A model generated the notes under the pieces. That model saw nothing but the letters and a program-made list of their open reading frames with translations, searched no databases and was not told where the DNA came from. A program made the position numbers and the translations under genes. Shown here one piece after another: positions 14,913 through 22,094 of a stretch of 32,960 nt of DNA (position 1 is its first letter; each line of letters begins with the position of its first letter). The DNA is from a bacterium (GTDB taxonomy: Bacteria; Patescibacteriota; Minisyncoccia; UBA6257; GWB1-50-10), in contig DAIDBF010000049.1 in NCBI GenBank assembly GCA_027310235.1, forward strand, positions 1 to 32,960, written 5' to 3'.

Positions 14913-15935
14913 ATGAAAGAGATAACAATACATGAATTTATAGACAACCTTCTGTCGGATTTTTCCCCGAAGCAGCGGCGGGTAGTCGTCGGGCGTTTTG
15001 GGCTGAAAAATGGCGAGGTGATGACGCTCCAAGCGATCGGTGATGAACTCAAGATCACGAGGGAACGGGTCCGCCAGATCGAGGAACAGGCGATAAAGAA
15101 GCTTCGCGATAAGATAAAAGTTTCCGCTGCGCATATCCTCGAAGTTGCGGAGAAGCACCTGAAGTTGGTCGGAGACGTTCGTCGCGATGATTTGTTTATC
15201 CAGGATCTCATCTTTGCGCTCGGCATCGATTCTTCCGTGAAATATCCGGGGGAAAAGCTGCGGTTCATCCTTTCCGTCGCCGGCGTCCCTTCATTCGCGA
15301 AGGAAGATGAAAAATATAATGCGTACTGGTACTCCGATGAAAAGGCGAAAACAAAATTCCTGGAATTTGTGAAAGAAGTGACGAACTTTTTGAAAACGGG
15401 GAAAAAGCAGGAAATGATCGACAAAAAATTATATCTCATGCACTGCAAAGATTTAATTTCCTGCCACTTGCTTTCAATACCCAAGCATTTCGGAGTGAAC
15501 GTATTCGGCGACTTCGGACTTGCGGTGTGGCCCGAGATTGCACCGAAGACCATTCGCGACAAAGTGTACCTCGTCTTGAAAAAGCACGAGAAACCCCTTC
15601 ACTTTGAAGATATCGCGAAGTACATCAACCGCTACGGCCTCGACAAAAAATCGGCGCACATACAGACGGTTCATAATGAACTTATCAAAGATAAGCGGTT
15701 CGTACTGGTGGGGCGCGGCGTGTATGCGCTCCGCGAGAACGGATTCGAGGCGGGCACGGTACGGGAAGTGATTGCGCGGCTTCTTTCGACGCATGGGCCT
15801 CTTCACTCGACCGAGGTAGTAAACCTGGTAAATCAACAGCGCTTTTTGAAGGAAAATACCATTCTCCTGAATCTCCAGAATCGGCGTCATTTTAAACGGC
15901 TTGACGACGGCCGTTACAAGATACGAGAAGCATAA
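14913..15935 (+). CDS. Sigma-70 region 4-like / HARE-HTH transcription factor
   Basis: 340 residues from the ATG at 14913; the in-frame ATG at 14892 lies before the -10 box. The N-terminal part (about residues 15-65) has the sigma-70 region 4 helix-turn-helix that normally reads the -35 element (MTLQAIGDELKITRERVRQIEEQAIKKLRDKI). The C-terminal part (about 205-275) looks like a HARE-HTH winged domain (TIRDKVYLVLKKHEKPLHFEDIAKYINRYG and LVGRGVYAL), as in RNA polymerase delta subunits. There is no region 2, so it cannot be a normal sigma factor that melts DNA. An RNAP-associated regulator is the likely role. A strong terminator follows. Confidence 0.75.
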   Translation: MKEITIHEFIDNLLSDFSPKQRRVVVGRFGLKNGEVMTLQAIGDELKITRERVRQIEEQAIKKLRDKIKVSAAHILEVAEKHLKLVGDVRRDDLFIQDLIFALGIDSSVKYPGEKLRFILSVAGVPSFAKEDEKYNAYWYSDEKAKTKFLEFVKEVTNFLKTGKKQEMIDKKLYLMHCKDLISCHLLSIPKHFGVNVFGDFGLAVWPEIAPKTIRDKVYLVLKKHEKPLHFEDIAKYINRYGLDKKSAHIQTVHNELIKDKRFVLVGRGVYALRENGFEAGTVREVIARLLSTHGPLHSTEVVNLVNQQRFLKENTILLNLQNRRHFKRLDDGRYKIREA

Positions 15936-15937
15936 CA

Positions 15938-15964
15938 AAAACCGCGGGACTGTCCCGCGGTTTT
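15938..15964 (+). terminator. Rho-independent terminator after the HARE-HTH gene
   Basis: A 12-bp perfect stem AAAACCGCGGGA / TCCCGCGGTTTT with a CTG loop, followed by CCTTTCTC. The A- and T-flanks make it potentially bidirectional. Confidence 0.85.
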
Positions 15965-15989
15965 CCTTTCTCTCCAAACGCGTTACAAT
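15961..15989 (+). promoter_or_regulatory. Weak promoter for the secretion-like cluster
   Basis: TTTTCC (15961-15966, poor -35), 17 bp, TACAAT (15984-15989), then AGGGAG (15991-15996) just before the ATG at 16000. Confidence 0.35.
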
Positions 15990-15999
15990 AAGGGAGAAA

Positions 16000-17406
16000 A
16001 TGCTTGATCATTTGCTTCGGGAAATAGGCACTTTTCTTGAAGAACTCTTCAGAAAAGAAGAGGTATGGGTCATTCTCTTTTTTATGGCGATAGGAGGATT
16101 CTTCCTTGTGCCGCGTTTCGGAATAGGGGATGTGATTCTTTACTTTCTGGAAAGTACCTGGTGGTTGTGGGCGTTTCTTATCATCGCTCCGATTGCGAAC
16201 GGCACATGGCTCCACTGGCGGCAGGAGGTATTTATGCATGATATCAAGTGGGTAATTTTCGAGCTTCGCATGCCGCGGCACGTCGAGAAAAGTCCGCAGG
16301 CTATGGAACAGGTATTCGCCGCAATCCATACGCTTAGGAACACCGCGAACGACTTGGAGGAAAAATACAAGGACGGCGAGGTGACGCGGTGGTTCGCATT
16401 CGAGATGGTATCCTTCGAAGGCGAAACCCATTTTTATGTGCGGACGTACGCACGCCTTAAGGGCCTCGTCGAAGCGGCGTTCTTCTCGTACTATCCCGAT
16501 CTTGATATCGTGGAAGTCCCCGACTACATGGAAAAAATTCCCGAGAGTGTCCGTGACGTGTATGAACAAGGATTGGACATGTGGGGAAGCGAGATGCTGC
16601 TCACCAAGGAAGAATATTATCCGATAAAGACCTACGTTGATTTCGAAAGCGAGGCCGATGAGAAAAAATTCGATCCCATCTCGACCTTCCTCGAGGTGTT
16701 TGCGAAACTTGCGAAAGGGGAGGTAGTGGGAGTCCAGATACTTGTCGCACCCGCGGGGGCGGAAGAATGGGTTGATAAATGGGAAGAAGGCGTGAAGAAG
16801 ATGAGGGAGCCGGAGACGAAGAAGAAAAAATTCATGACGCCGCAGGGTCAAGAGCAGGAGTTCGAGTCGTTTATCATGCGTTCGCCGGGACAGACGGACG
16901 TGTTGAAGGCGATCGAGAAAAATCTTTCGAAACCCGCATTCGATACCATCATCCGCTTTGTCTATCTTTCGCCCAAATCGACGTTCTACGACAGCTTCGC
17001 GCGAAGAGGTATCGTGGGGTCGTTCAACCAGTATGGAGCGCTTGATCTGAACTCGTTCATTCAAAACTATGCCTTGAGTACCCGCACGAGAATCTGGAAT
17101 AAGCCCTACGTGTTTCCGAGGACGCGCGGCGAATACCGCAAGGCGCGGCTTCTTCATATGTATCGTGAGCGTACCATTCCTCCGGAAACGGTCATGGGCC
17201 GTATCTTGACCTCGTACTTCTTCAATTGGAATAAGCCATCCCGCTTTGTAAAGATGAATACCGAGTGCCTTGCCTCGCTCTTCCACGTGCCCACGATCAA
17301 TGTGCTGACCGAGCCGCACCTTCGCCATTTGGAGAGTAAGAAAACGGGACCTCCGGCGGGTCTTGCGATTTTCGGCGGAGAGGAAGAGGTAGAACGGTTC
17401 AAATAA
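16000..17406 (+). CDS. Two-helix membrane protein of a VirD4-linked (type IV secretion-like) cluster
   Basis: 468 residues from the ATG at 16000, which has AGGGAG in front. An amphipathic N-terminus is followed by two membrane helices (VWVILFFMAIGGFFLV and WWLWAFLIIAPIANGTWLHW). A large cytoplasmic part of about 380 residues includes a mixed alpha/beta stretch ending in LASLFHVPTINVLTEPHLRHLESKKTGPPAGLAIFG. That last segment resembles the region preceding the ATPase domain in VirD4/TraG-like proteins whose membrane part is encoded separately. It lies 6 bases before the next gene and two genes before a VirD4-like ATPase, so I infer it is the membrane platform for that ATPase. No catalytic motif is seen. 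Confidence 0.7.
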   Translation: MLDHLLREIGTFLEELFRKEEVWVILFFMAIGGFFLVPRFGIGDVILYFLESTWWLWAFLIIAPIANGTWLHWRQEVFMHDIKWVIFELRMPRHVEKSPQAMEQVFAAIHTLRNTANDLEEKYKDGEVTRWFAFEMVSFEGETHFYVRTYARLKGLVEAAFFSYYPDLDIVEVPDYMEKIPESVRDVYEQGLDMWGSEMLLTKEEYYPIKTYVDFESEADEKKFDPISTFLEVFAKLAKGEVVGVQILVAPAGAEEWVDKWEEGVKKMREPETKKKKFMTPQGQEQEFESFIMRSPGQTDVLKAIEKNLSKPAFDTIIRFVYLSPKSTFYDSFARRGIVGSFNQYGALDLNSFIQNYALSTRTRIWNKPYVFPRTRGEYRKARLLHMYRERTIPPETVMGRILTSYFFNWNKPSRFVKMNTECLASLFHVPTINVLTEPHLRHLESKKTGPPAGLAIFGGEEEVERFK

Positions 17407-17412
17407 TCAGCT

Positions 17413-17955
17413 ATGGGTTCATTTTTTTCAGGCATCGGTAATTTTTTCACCAGTTTCCCATGGGAGGGACTTTTCTCGGTTGCGCGAGTGGTGTTTATTG
17501 TCCTTGATATACTCCTCCTTGTCGCATTTTGTTTTGCGGCGTGGAAGGCATGGAAATTTCGCCCCGATCTCGAGATGAACTTCAGGGGCGGGATAAAAGA
17601 AAAGAAGGAAAAGAAAGCGCTTCCCGTCGATCGTGCGCGTGTAAAAAATCATTGGGAGAAAATCAAAAAGGATGCGGTAAGCGCGCCGCCGCACTCCATG
17701 AAACTCGGAGTGATCGCCGCAGATAATCTCACGGATTCGGTGTTACAGACCATAGGGCTTCCCGGTGAACACATGGCGGATCGTCTTCAAGAACTCGATC
17801 TTGAAGAGCTCGAAACGATCGAGGATCTTTGGAGGGCGCATAAGATACGAAATCAGCTTGTGCATACGCCCGGGTTCGAAATCTCAAAAAAGGAAGGAGA
17901 AGAAATGCTCGACGCGTATGAGGCGTTTTTAAAAGAATTGGGAGCGCTTCAATAA
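17413..17955 (+). CDS. Single-helix membrane protein with a HEPN-like C-terminal domain
   Basis: 180 residues. One membrane helix (VARVVFIVLDILLLVAFCFAAWKAW, about residues 22-46) is followed by a basic linker (EKKEKKALPVDRARVKNHWEKIKKD) and a helical C-terminal domain. That domain contains KIRNQLVHTPGFEISKKEGEEMLDAYEAFLKEL. The R-N-Q-L-V-H hexamer fits the R-x4-6-H motif of HEPN domains, many of which are RNases in defence and toxin systems, although some are inactive or structural. Its place in the cluster, 6 bases after the membrane protein, suggests a structural or regulatory part of the VirD4-linked apparatus. Nuclease activity is not established. Confidence 0.65.
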   Translation: MGSFFSGIGNFFTSFPWEGLFSVARVVFIVLDILLLVAFCFAAWKAWKFRPDLEMNFRGGIKEKKEKKALPVDRARVKNHWEKIKKDAVSAPPHSMKLGVIAADNLTDSVLQTIGLPGEHMADRLQELDLEELETIEDLWRAHKIRNQLVHTPGFEISKKEGEEMLDAYEAFLKELGALQ

Positions 17956-18080
17956 TTTTTTAATTTACAATTTGAAATTTTTATTCAATTTTAAATGATT
18001 TAAGTTTAAATTTTTAAAACATTATAACATTAGGATTTGATTAAAAATTAAAAATTTTGAATTAAAAATTATCGTCTATT
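17956..18080. other. Extremely AT-rich intergenic spacer
   Basis: 125 bp of almost pure A/T built from repeated words (AATTT, TTAAAAATT) between genes of about 50 % GC. It probably contains the promoter of the VirD4-like gene, but I cannot fix its boxes. No ORF is present. Confidence 0.5.
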
Positions 18081-19526
18081 ATGCCTCGCGAATCAAAACT
18101 GCAAATTATCAAATATGCTCCTCCGCCGCCGGAGCTGCCGATCTACGGGCAAGTTGACCCGAAGGACGTGTCGTTTATAGGGAGAACCAATTACGTCGCC
18201 GCGCTTGAGCGGAAGAATTTCATCTTTGGCATCAAACGCGTCGACAGAAGAAGGCACGCGTACATCATCGGGAAAAGCGGCGTCGGAAAATCGAAGCTCT
18301 TGGAACTTTTTACGCGCCAGGATATCGCCTATGGCCACGGACTTTGCCTTATCGATCCGCACGGCGAAACGATCGACGACATCCTTCCGTTTATCCCAAA
18401 GGAACGCATTGATGATGTGTGCATCATCGATCCTTCCGACATTAATTACCCCGTATCCTTCAACCCGCTTGCAAACATCGATCCCTCTTTCAAACATCAG
18501 CTTACCCAAGGTCTTATTGAAGTCATGGAAAAGCAGTTCGGTGCGAACTGGACGCCGCGGCTCGAGCACGTATTCCGCTTTACCTGTCTCGCGCTTCTCG
18601 ATTATCCGCATGCCACCATGCGCGGCATGATCTCGATGTTGACCGATAGAAACTACCGCCAAAAAGTAGTGGAATATATCGAGGACGACATGGTAAAACG
18701 CTTCTGGGCGATCGAGTTTGCCGACTGGTCGGAAAAGTTCGACACGGAGGCCATCATCCCGCTTGTAAACAAGCTCGGACAGTTCCTTTCGGATCCGATG
18801 CTTCGGAACATCTTCGGGCAGAAAGAAAACAAGGTAAAACTCGAAGAGTTGATGCAGGAGAAGAAGATCATTCTCATCAATCTTTCGAAGGGGAAGATCG
18901 GAGAAGAAAATTCAAGTTTCTTCGGTTCGATGTTCATCACGAAAATTAAGCAAGCCGGCATGGCGCGCGCCGCGCTTCCAACCTCCGAACGGCACGACTA
19001 CTACGTGTATGTGGACGAGTTCCAGAATCTCGTAACCGATACGTTTGAAAACCTTTTGTCCGAGGCGCGCAAGTACGGATTGTGTCTTACAGTCGCGCAT
19101 CAGTATGTGGGGCAACTCTTGCCGAAGGTAGAAGCCGCCGTTCTGGGAAATACCGGAACGATTATCATTTTCCGCGTAGGCGGCGAAGATGCCGTGAAAC
19201 TGAAACCGGAGATGGCGCCCATCTTCGATATTAAGGATATGATCAACCTCGGTATGGGTCAGATTTATATCAAGATGACGATTGATGGCGAGACGTACGA
19301 TCCATTTTCCGCAGAGACGCTGAAAGTGCTCCCGCCGACGCATCCCTCATATAAGGAAGAAATCGTCGCGCGATCGCGCGAGAAGTATTCAATCTCCGCG
19401 GATGCGGCAAAGCGGCTCATCGCGGAAGAGGAAGAAGGAATTTTCCGAAGTGCCCAGGAAAAGGCGGCGATCACTGGCAAACCGCAGGCGGCGGCCGGAA
19501 ACGATACTCCAGAACCACTCATATAG
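18081..19526 (+). CDS. VirD4/TraG-like (DUF87/HerA-type) secretion ATPase
   Basis: 481 residues. Walker A GKSGVGKS (64-71) is followed by LCLIDPHGETIDDIL, a helical insertion domain, ILINLSKGKIGEENSSFFG, Walker B YVYVDEFQN (D312, E313), the sensor-like segment LTVAHQYVGQL and a conserved GNTGTIIIFRVGGEDA strand. Coupling proteins of this type are hexameric motors that bring DNA or protein substrates to type IV secretion channels; related CPR proteins lack their own membrane helices. None is seen here, so the membrane part is probably the product of 16000-17406. A second paralogue starts at 31163. Confidence 0.88.
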   Translation: MPRESKLQIIKYAPPPPELPIYGQVDPKDVSFIGRTNYVAALERKNFIFGIKRVDRRRHAYIIGKSGVGKSKLLELFTRQDIAYGHGLCLIDPHGETIDDILPFIPKERIDDVCIIDPSDINYPVSFNPLANIDPSFKHQLTQGLIEVMEKQFGANWTPRLEHVFRFTCLALLDYPHATMRGMISMLTDRNYRQKVVEYIEDDMVKRFWAIEFADWSEKFDTEAIIPLVNKLGQFLSDPMLRNIFGQKENKVKLEELMQEKKIILINLSKGKIGEENSSFFGSMFITKIKQAGMARAALPTSERHDYYVYVDEFQNLVTDTFENLLSEARKYGLCLTVAHQYVGQLLPKVEAAVLGNTGTIIIFRVGGEDAVKLKPEMAPIFDIKDMINLGMGQIYIKMTIDGETYDPFSAETLKVLPPTHPSYKEEIVARSREKYSISADAAKRLIAEEEEGIFRSAQEKAAITGKPQAAAGNDTPEPLI

Positions 19527-19538
19527 ATTTCTCCTAAA

Positions 19539-19666
19539 CCCAGTAGTGAAAACTCGATTGTGTATTGCCCCTCTTTTCCTCGATTTATTTCATATCTCCA
19601 CAAAGGCGTAAAATAATTAAGAAGATTCAAGCATCAAAAACAAATTATCGAGTTTCTACTACTGGG
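19539..19666. mobile_element. MITE-like repeat, copy B
   Basis: Terminal inverted repeats CCCAGTAGTGAAAACTCGAT (19539-19558) and ATCGAGTTTCTACTACTGGG (19647-19666) are nearly identical to copy A at 14749-14872. The 88-bp AT-rich core differs from copy A apart from short words (GCCCCT). It sits between the VirD4-like gene and cutA. No ORF is present. Confidence 0.65.
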
Positions 19667-19694
19667 AAAGGTCGCTAGTTTAAAAGTAAATTAT

Positions 19695-20000
19695 ATGGTT
19701 CTCATTTATACCACGTGTAAAAATGAAGAAGAGGGAAAGAAACTCGCAAAACTGATTATCGAGCATCATATGGCCTCGTGCGTGAACGTGTGGCCCATTC
19801 AGTCGGTCTATCGCTGGGAAGGGGAGATCAAGGAGGACCAGGAGGCCGGGGTTCTTGTAAAGACGCTCGAGTCGAAACTGCAGCCGATTGAAGATCTGAT
19901 CATGCAGAATCACGCGTATGTCACTCCTTTTATAGGGGCTGTCGATGTGCGTCGTATCAACCATGCCTACAAGGAGTGGATGTCGGAGGTGGTCCGGTAG
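19695..20000 (+). CDS. cutA: CutA1-type divalent cation tolerance protein
   Basis: 101 residues, the usual size. The sequence follows the family closely: IYTTCKNEEEGKKLAKLIIEHHMASCVNVWPIQSVYRWEGEI, then a strand with VLVKTLESK and a C-terminal half with YVTPFIGAVDVRRINHAYKEWM. CutA proteins are trimeric ferredoxin-like folds associated with copper tolerance in E. coli; their molecular role is uncertain. It stands alone between repeat B and a small membrane protein. No Shine-Dalgarno sequence is visible. Confidence 0.93.
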   Translation: MVLIYTTCKNEEEGKKLAKLIIEHHMASCVNVWPIQSVYRWEGEIKEDQEAGVLVKTLESKLQPIEDLIMQNHAYVTPFIGAVDVRRINHAYKEWMSEVVR

Positions 20001-20028
20001 TTGCATTTTTTGGAAGTTGTGATATAAT
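20001..20028 (+). promoter_or_regulatory. Promoter for the 60-residue membrane protein gene
   Basis: TTGCAT (20001-20006), 16 bp, and a consensus extended -10 TGATATAAT (20020-20028). The ATG at 20041 is 12 bases after the -10 box. Confidence 0.65.
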
Positions 20029-20040
20029 ATAACCATTGAA

Positions 20041-20223
20041 ATGCCACTCTGGCTCATTATTGTTGTAGCGTTAGTTATTGCATACACGGTCTACTCGATT
20101 GTGAAGGGTCTCACACTCACCTTCAGATGTAGGAGACTTCTGAGGCGTCACCGCATGCTCTTAGGAGAGAAAGTGGAGGAACTCGAAGAAGATAGTGACA
20201 GCGGTGACTCGGGAGGATTATAG
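20041..20223 (+). CDS. Small single-helix membrane protein
   Basis: 60 residues. One N-terminal helix (LWLIIVVALVIAYTVYSIV) is followed by an arginine-rich stretch (RCRRLLRRHRM) and an acidic Ser/Gly tail. It is probably inserted with its C-terminus in the cytoplasm. It has its own strong promoter upstream and a terminator downstream, so it is a separate transcription unit. I do not recognise the family. Confidence 0.6.
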   Translation: MPLWLIIVVALVIAYTVYSIVKGLTLTFRCRRLLRRHRMLLGEKVEELEEDSDSGDSGGL

Positions 20224-20285
20224 AGAAAAAATAGGAGTCGCTTCTTTCATAGGAAAGAGCGGAGTTTGCTTCGTAGTATTTTGGC

Positions 20286-20307
20286 AGGAGGTTAATCCTC
20301 CTTTTTT
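20286..20307 (+). terminator. Rho-independent terminator before the zinc-ribbon array
   Basis: AGGAGG-TTAAT-CCTCCT followed by five more Ts. The stem is nearly identical to the hairpin before tgt (9544-9562). It separates the 60-residue gene from the array. Confidence 0.7.
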
Positions 20308-20333
20308 GTTTGTGGCTGTCGACAGGTTATAAT
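20306..20333 (+). promoter_or_regulatory. Promoter of the zinc-ribbon array
   Basis: TTGTTT (20306-20311, overlapping the terminator T-tract), 16 bp, consensus TATAAT (20328-20333). The ATG at 20340 follows after 6 bases, so the mRNA is probably leaderless. No comparable promoter is evident before the later paralogues. Confidence 0.6.
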
Positions 20334-20339
20334 AATCAG

Positions 20340-22061
20340 ATGCAATCGACTGAAAATATCTGCGTTACTTGCAATCTTCATTTTGAGGTTCTGCCCGACG
20401 ACGCGGTCTTTTACGAAAAAATCGGAGTACCTATCCCGCGATCGTGTCCTTTATGTCGTGCGCGGCACCGACTGACGTTTCGAAACGAACGATCGTTCTA
20501 CAAGAGAAAATGCGATCGATGCGGGAAAGAAAATGTCTCGATGTATAGTTCGAACAAACCGTTCAGAGTGTGGTGTCATGAGTGCTGGTTCTCGGATGCG
20601 TGGGATGCAAAAGATTTCGGGATCTCGTACGACTCCTCGAAACCGTTTTTGGATCAGTTCGGCGCACTTTTGAATACGGTGCCGAAAGTAGGTCTTATGT
20701 ACGAACGGAGCGTGAACTCGGAGTATGTGAATATCTCAGCCGACAACAAGAGCTGCTACATGATTATCGAGTCCTCGAATAATGAGGACTGCACGCATTG
20801 TTACTGGATTCAGGAGTGTCGCAACCTGACGGACGTTTCGTTCGCTTCGAAGACCGAACTCTCATACGAAAGCGACGACTGCTACAAGTCCTACAAACTT
20901 TTCTACAGTAAGGGATGTCACGATTCTCACGACGGATATTTTCTTCTCGATTGCCGCGGGTGCTCCGATTGCATCGGGTGCGTGAACTTGAGGAATACGC
21001 AATACCACGTGTTCAACAAGCCACTCTCGCGGGAGGAGTACGAGGCGTTCAAACAAAAAGTGCGTCTCGATACATGGAGTGGCAAAGAAAAAATACGAAA
21101 GCAATTCGAAGAGTTCATCGCGACGCAACCGAGAAGGTTCGGCGAGGTTTACAATGCGCCGAACTCGTCGGGAAACTACATCAAGGATTCGAAAAACTGC
21201 CGTTCCTGCTTTCATTGCTATGACTCCGAGGACTGCGCGTACGGCGTGCACGTGTGGCGGAACGCGAAGGATTGCATGGATTCCGATACGGCGGGAAGGA
21301 ATGCCGCGCTCGTCTACAACTCGATCAATGCGGGTATCGATACCTCCCATTATATAAGCTGTGCGGTGTGTTGGTCGTGCAGTTTTATGGAGTATTCGTC
21401 ATACTGCTTCAACTCCAATCACTGTTTCGGGTGTGTGGGATTAAGAAAGAAGGATTACTGTATTTTGAACAAGCAGTACTCCAAGGAAGAGTACGAAGAG
21501 AAAAGAGAAAAAATTATTGCGGAAATGAGGCATTCCGGGGCGTACGGCGAGTTTTTCCCCGTCGGAATGAGCACCTTCGGGTATAACGAAAGTGCCGCGC
21601 AGGACCAGTTTCCGCTTACGAAGGAAAAGGCGCTCACGCTCGGATTTTCGTGGGAAGACACTCCGCGCGGAACATACGGGAAAGAAACCATTTCGTGGGA
21701 GGCGATCCCTGATTCGATCCGTGAAATCAAAATTGACGTGTCGAAAGAAATTTTCGCGTGTGTCACGTGTAAAAAGAACTTCAGGATTATCCCGAGCGAG
21801 TTCGAATTTTATAAGCACCTTGAGATTCCTTTACCGAGAGAATGTCCGGATTGTAGACATTTAAGAAGATTCCGTGCACGAGGACCGAACCGACTCTTTG
21901 AGCCGCGGCAGTGCGCGTGCGATTACAAGGTGTATAAGAACTCGACGGTACACCTTCATCATCGTGAAGGGAGATGTCCCAATACGTTTCAGTCGAATTA
22001 TCCCCCGGACGCGAAAGAAATTTTATACTGTGAATCATGTTACCAAACTGAGGTAGTGTGA
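20340..22061 (+). CDS. Tandem zinc-ribbon/Cys-rich repeat protein, paralogue 1
   Basis: 573 residues from the leaderless ATG at 20340. An N-terminal ribbon (C8/C11, C36/C39; FYEKIGVPIPRSCPLCR) and a second ribbon (C58/C61, C79/C82) precede a long Cys/Asn/Asp-rich middle. The middle contains two copies of a GCVxLRxxxYxxxNKxxSxEEYE motif (about 208-234 and 362-385), then GEFFP and GYNESAAQDQFPLTKEKA. A C-terminal ribbon (CVTCKKNFRI, PLPRECPDCR) mirrors the N-terminal one, and the protein ends YCESCYQTEVV. The periodic middle could be a right-handed beta-helix (inference). All zinc quartets are intact. There is no signal peptide, membrane helix or enzyme motif. I recall such proteins in CPR genomes carrying an unsupported CaiB/BaiF label. 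The function is unknown. Confidence 0.85.
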   Translation: MQSTENICVTCNLHFEVLPDDAVFYEKIGVPIPRSCPLCRARHRLTFRNERSFYKRKCDRCGKENVSMYSSNKPFRVWCHECWFSDAWDAKDFGISYDSSKPFLDQFGALLNTVPKVGLMYERSVNSEYVNISADNKSCYMIIESSNNEDCTHCYWIQECRNLTDVSFASKTELSYESDDCYKSYKLFYSKGCHDSHDGYFLLDCRGCSDCIGCVNLRNTQYHVFNKPLSREEYEAFKQKVRLDTWSGKEKIRKQFEEFIATQPRRFGEVYNAPNSSGNYIKDSKNCRSCFHCYDSEDCAYGVHVWRNAKDCMDSDTAGRNAALVYNSINAGIDTSHYISCAVCWSCSFMEYSSYCFNSNHCFGCVGLRKKDYCILNKQYSKEEYEEKREKIIAEMRHSGAYGEFFPVGMSTFGYNESAAQDQFPLTKEKALTLGFSWEDTPRGTYGKETISWEAIPDSIREIKIDVSKEIFACVTCKKNFRIIPSEFEFYKHLEIPLPRECPDCRHLRRFRARGPNRLFEPRQCACDYKVYKNSTVHLHHREGRCPNTFQSNYPPDAKEILYCESCYQTEVV

Positions 22062-22094
22062 TGAGTATCAAGTAGTTAGTATTAAGTATCAAGT
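22062..22094. other. Quasi-repetitive spacer between paralogues 1 and 2
   Basis: 33 bp made of overlapping AGTATCAAGTA words, one complete repeat at each end. No Shine-Dalgarno sequence or promoter. A similar GTAGTAAGTAG-type spacer separates paralogues 5 and 6 (29251-29291). Confidence 0.45.

Noticed and set aside
15892..17328. Long minus-strand ORF of 478 codons
   Set aside because: It is antisense to the membrane protein at 16000-17406, which has family-like motifs and operon context. The minus frame has no coherent domain.
14741..19666. Integron attC sites or an IS element
   Set aside because: There is no integrase or transposase and no GTTRRRY core site. Only short elements with shared ends are seen.
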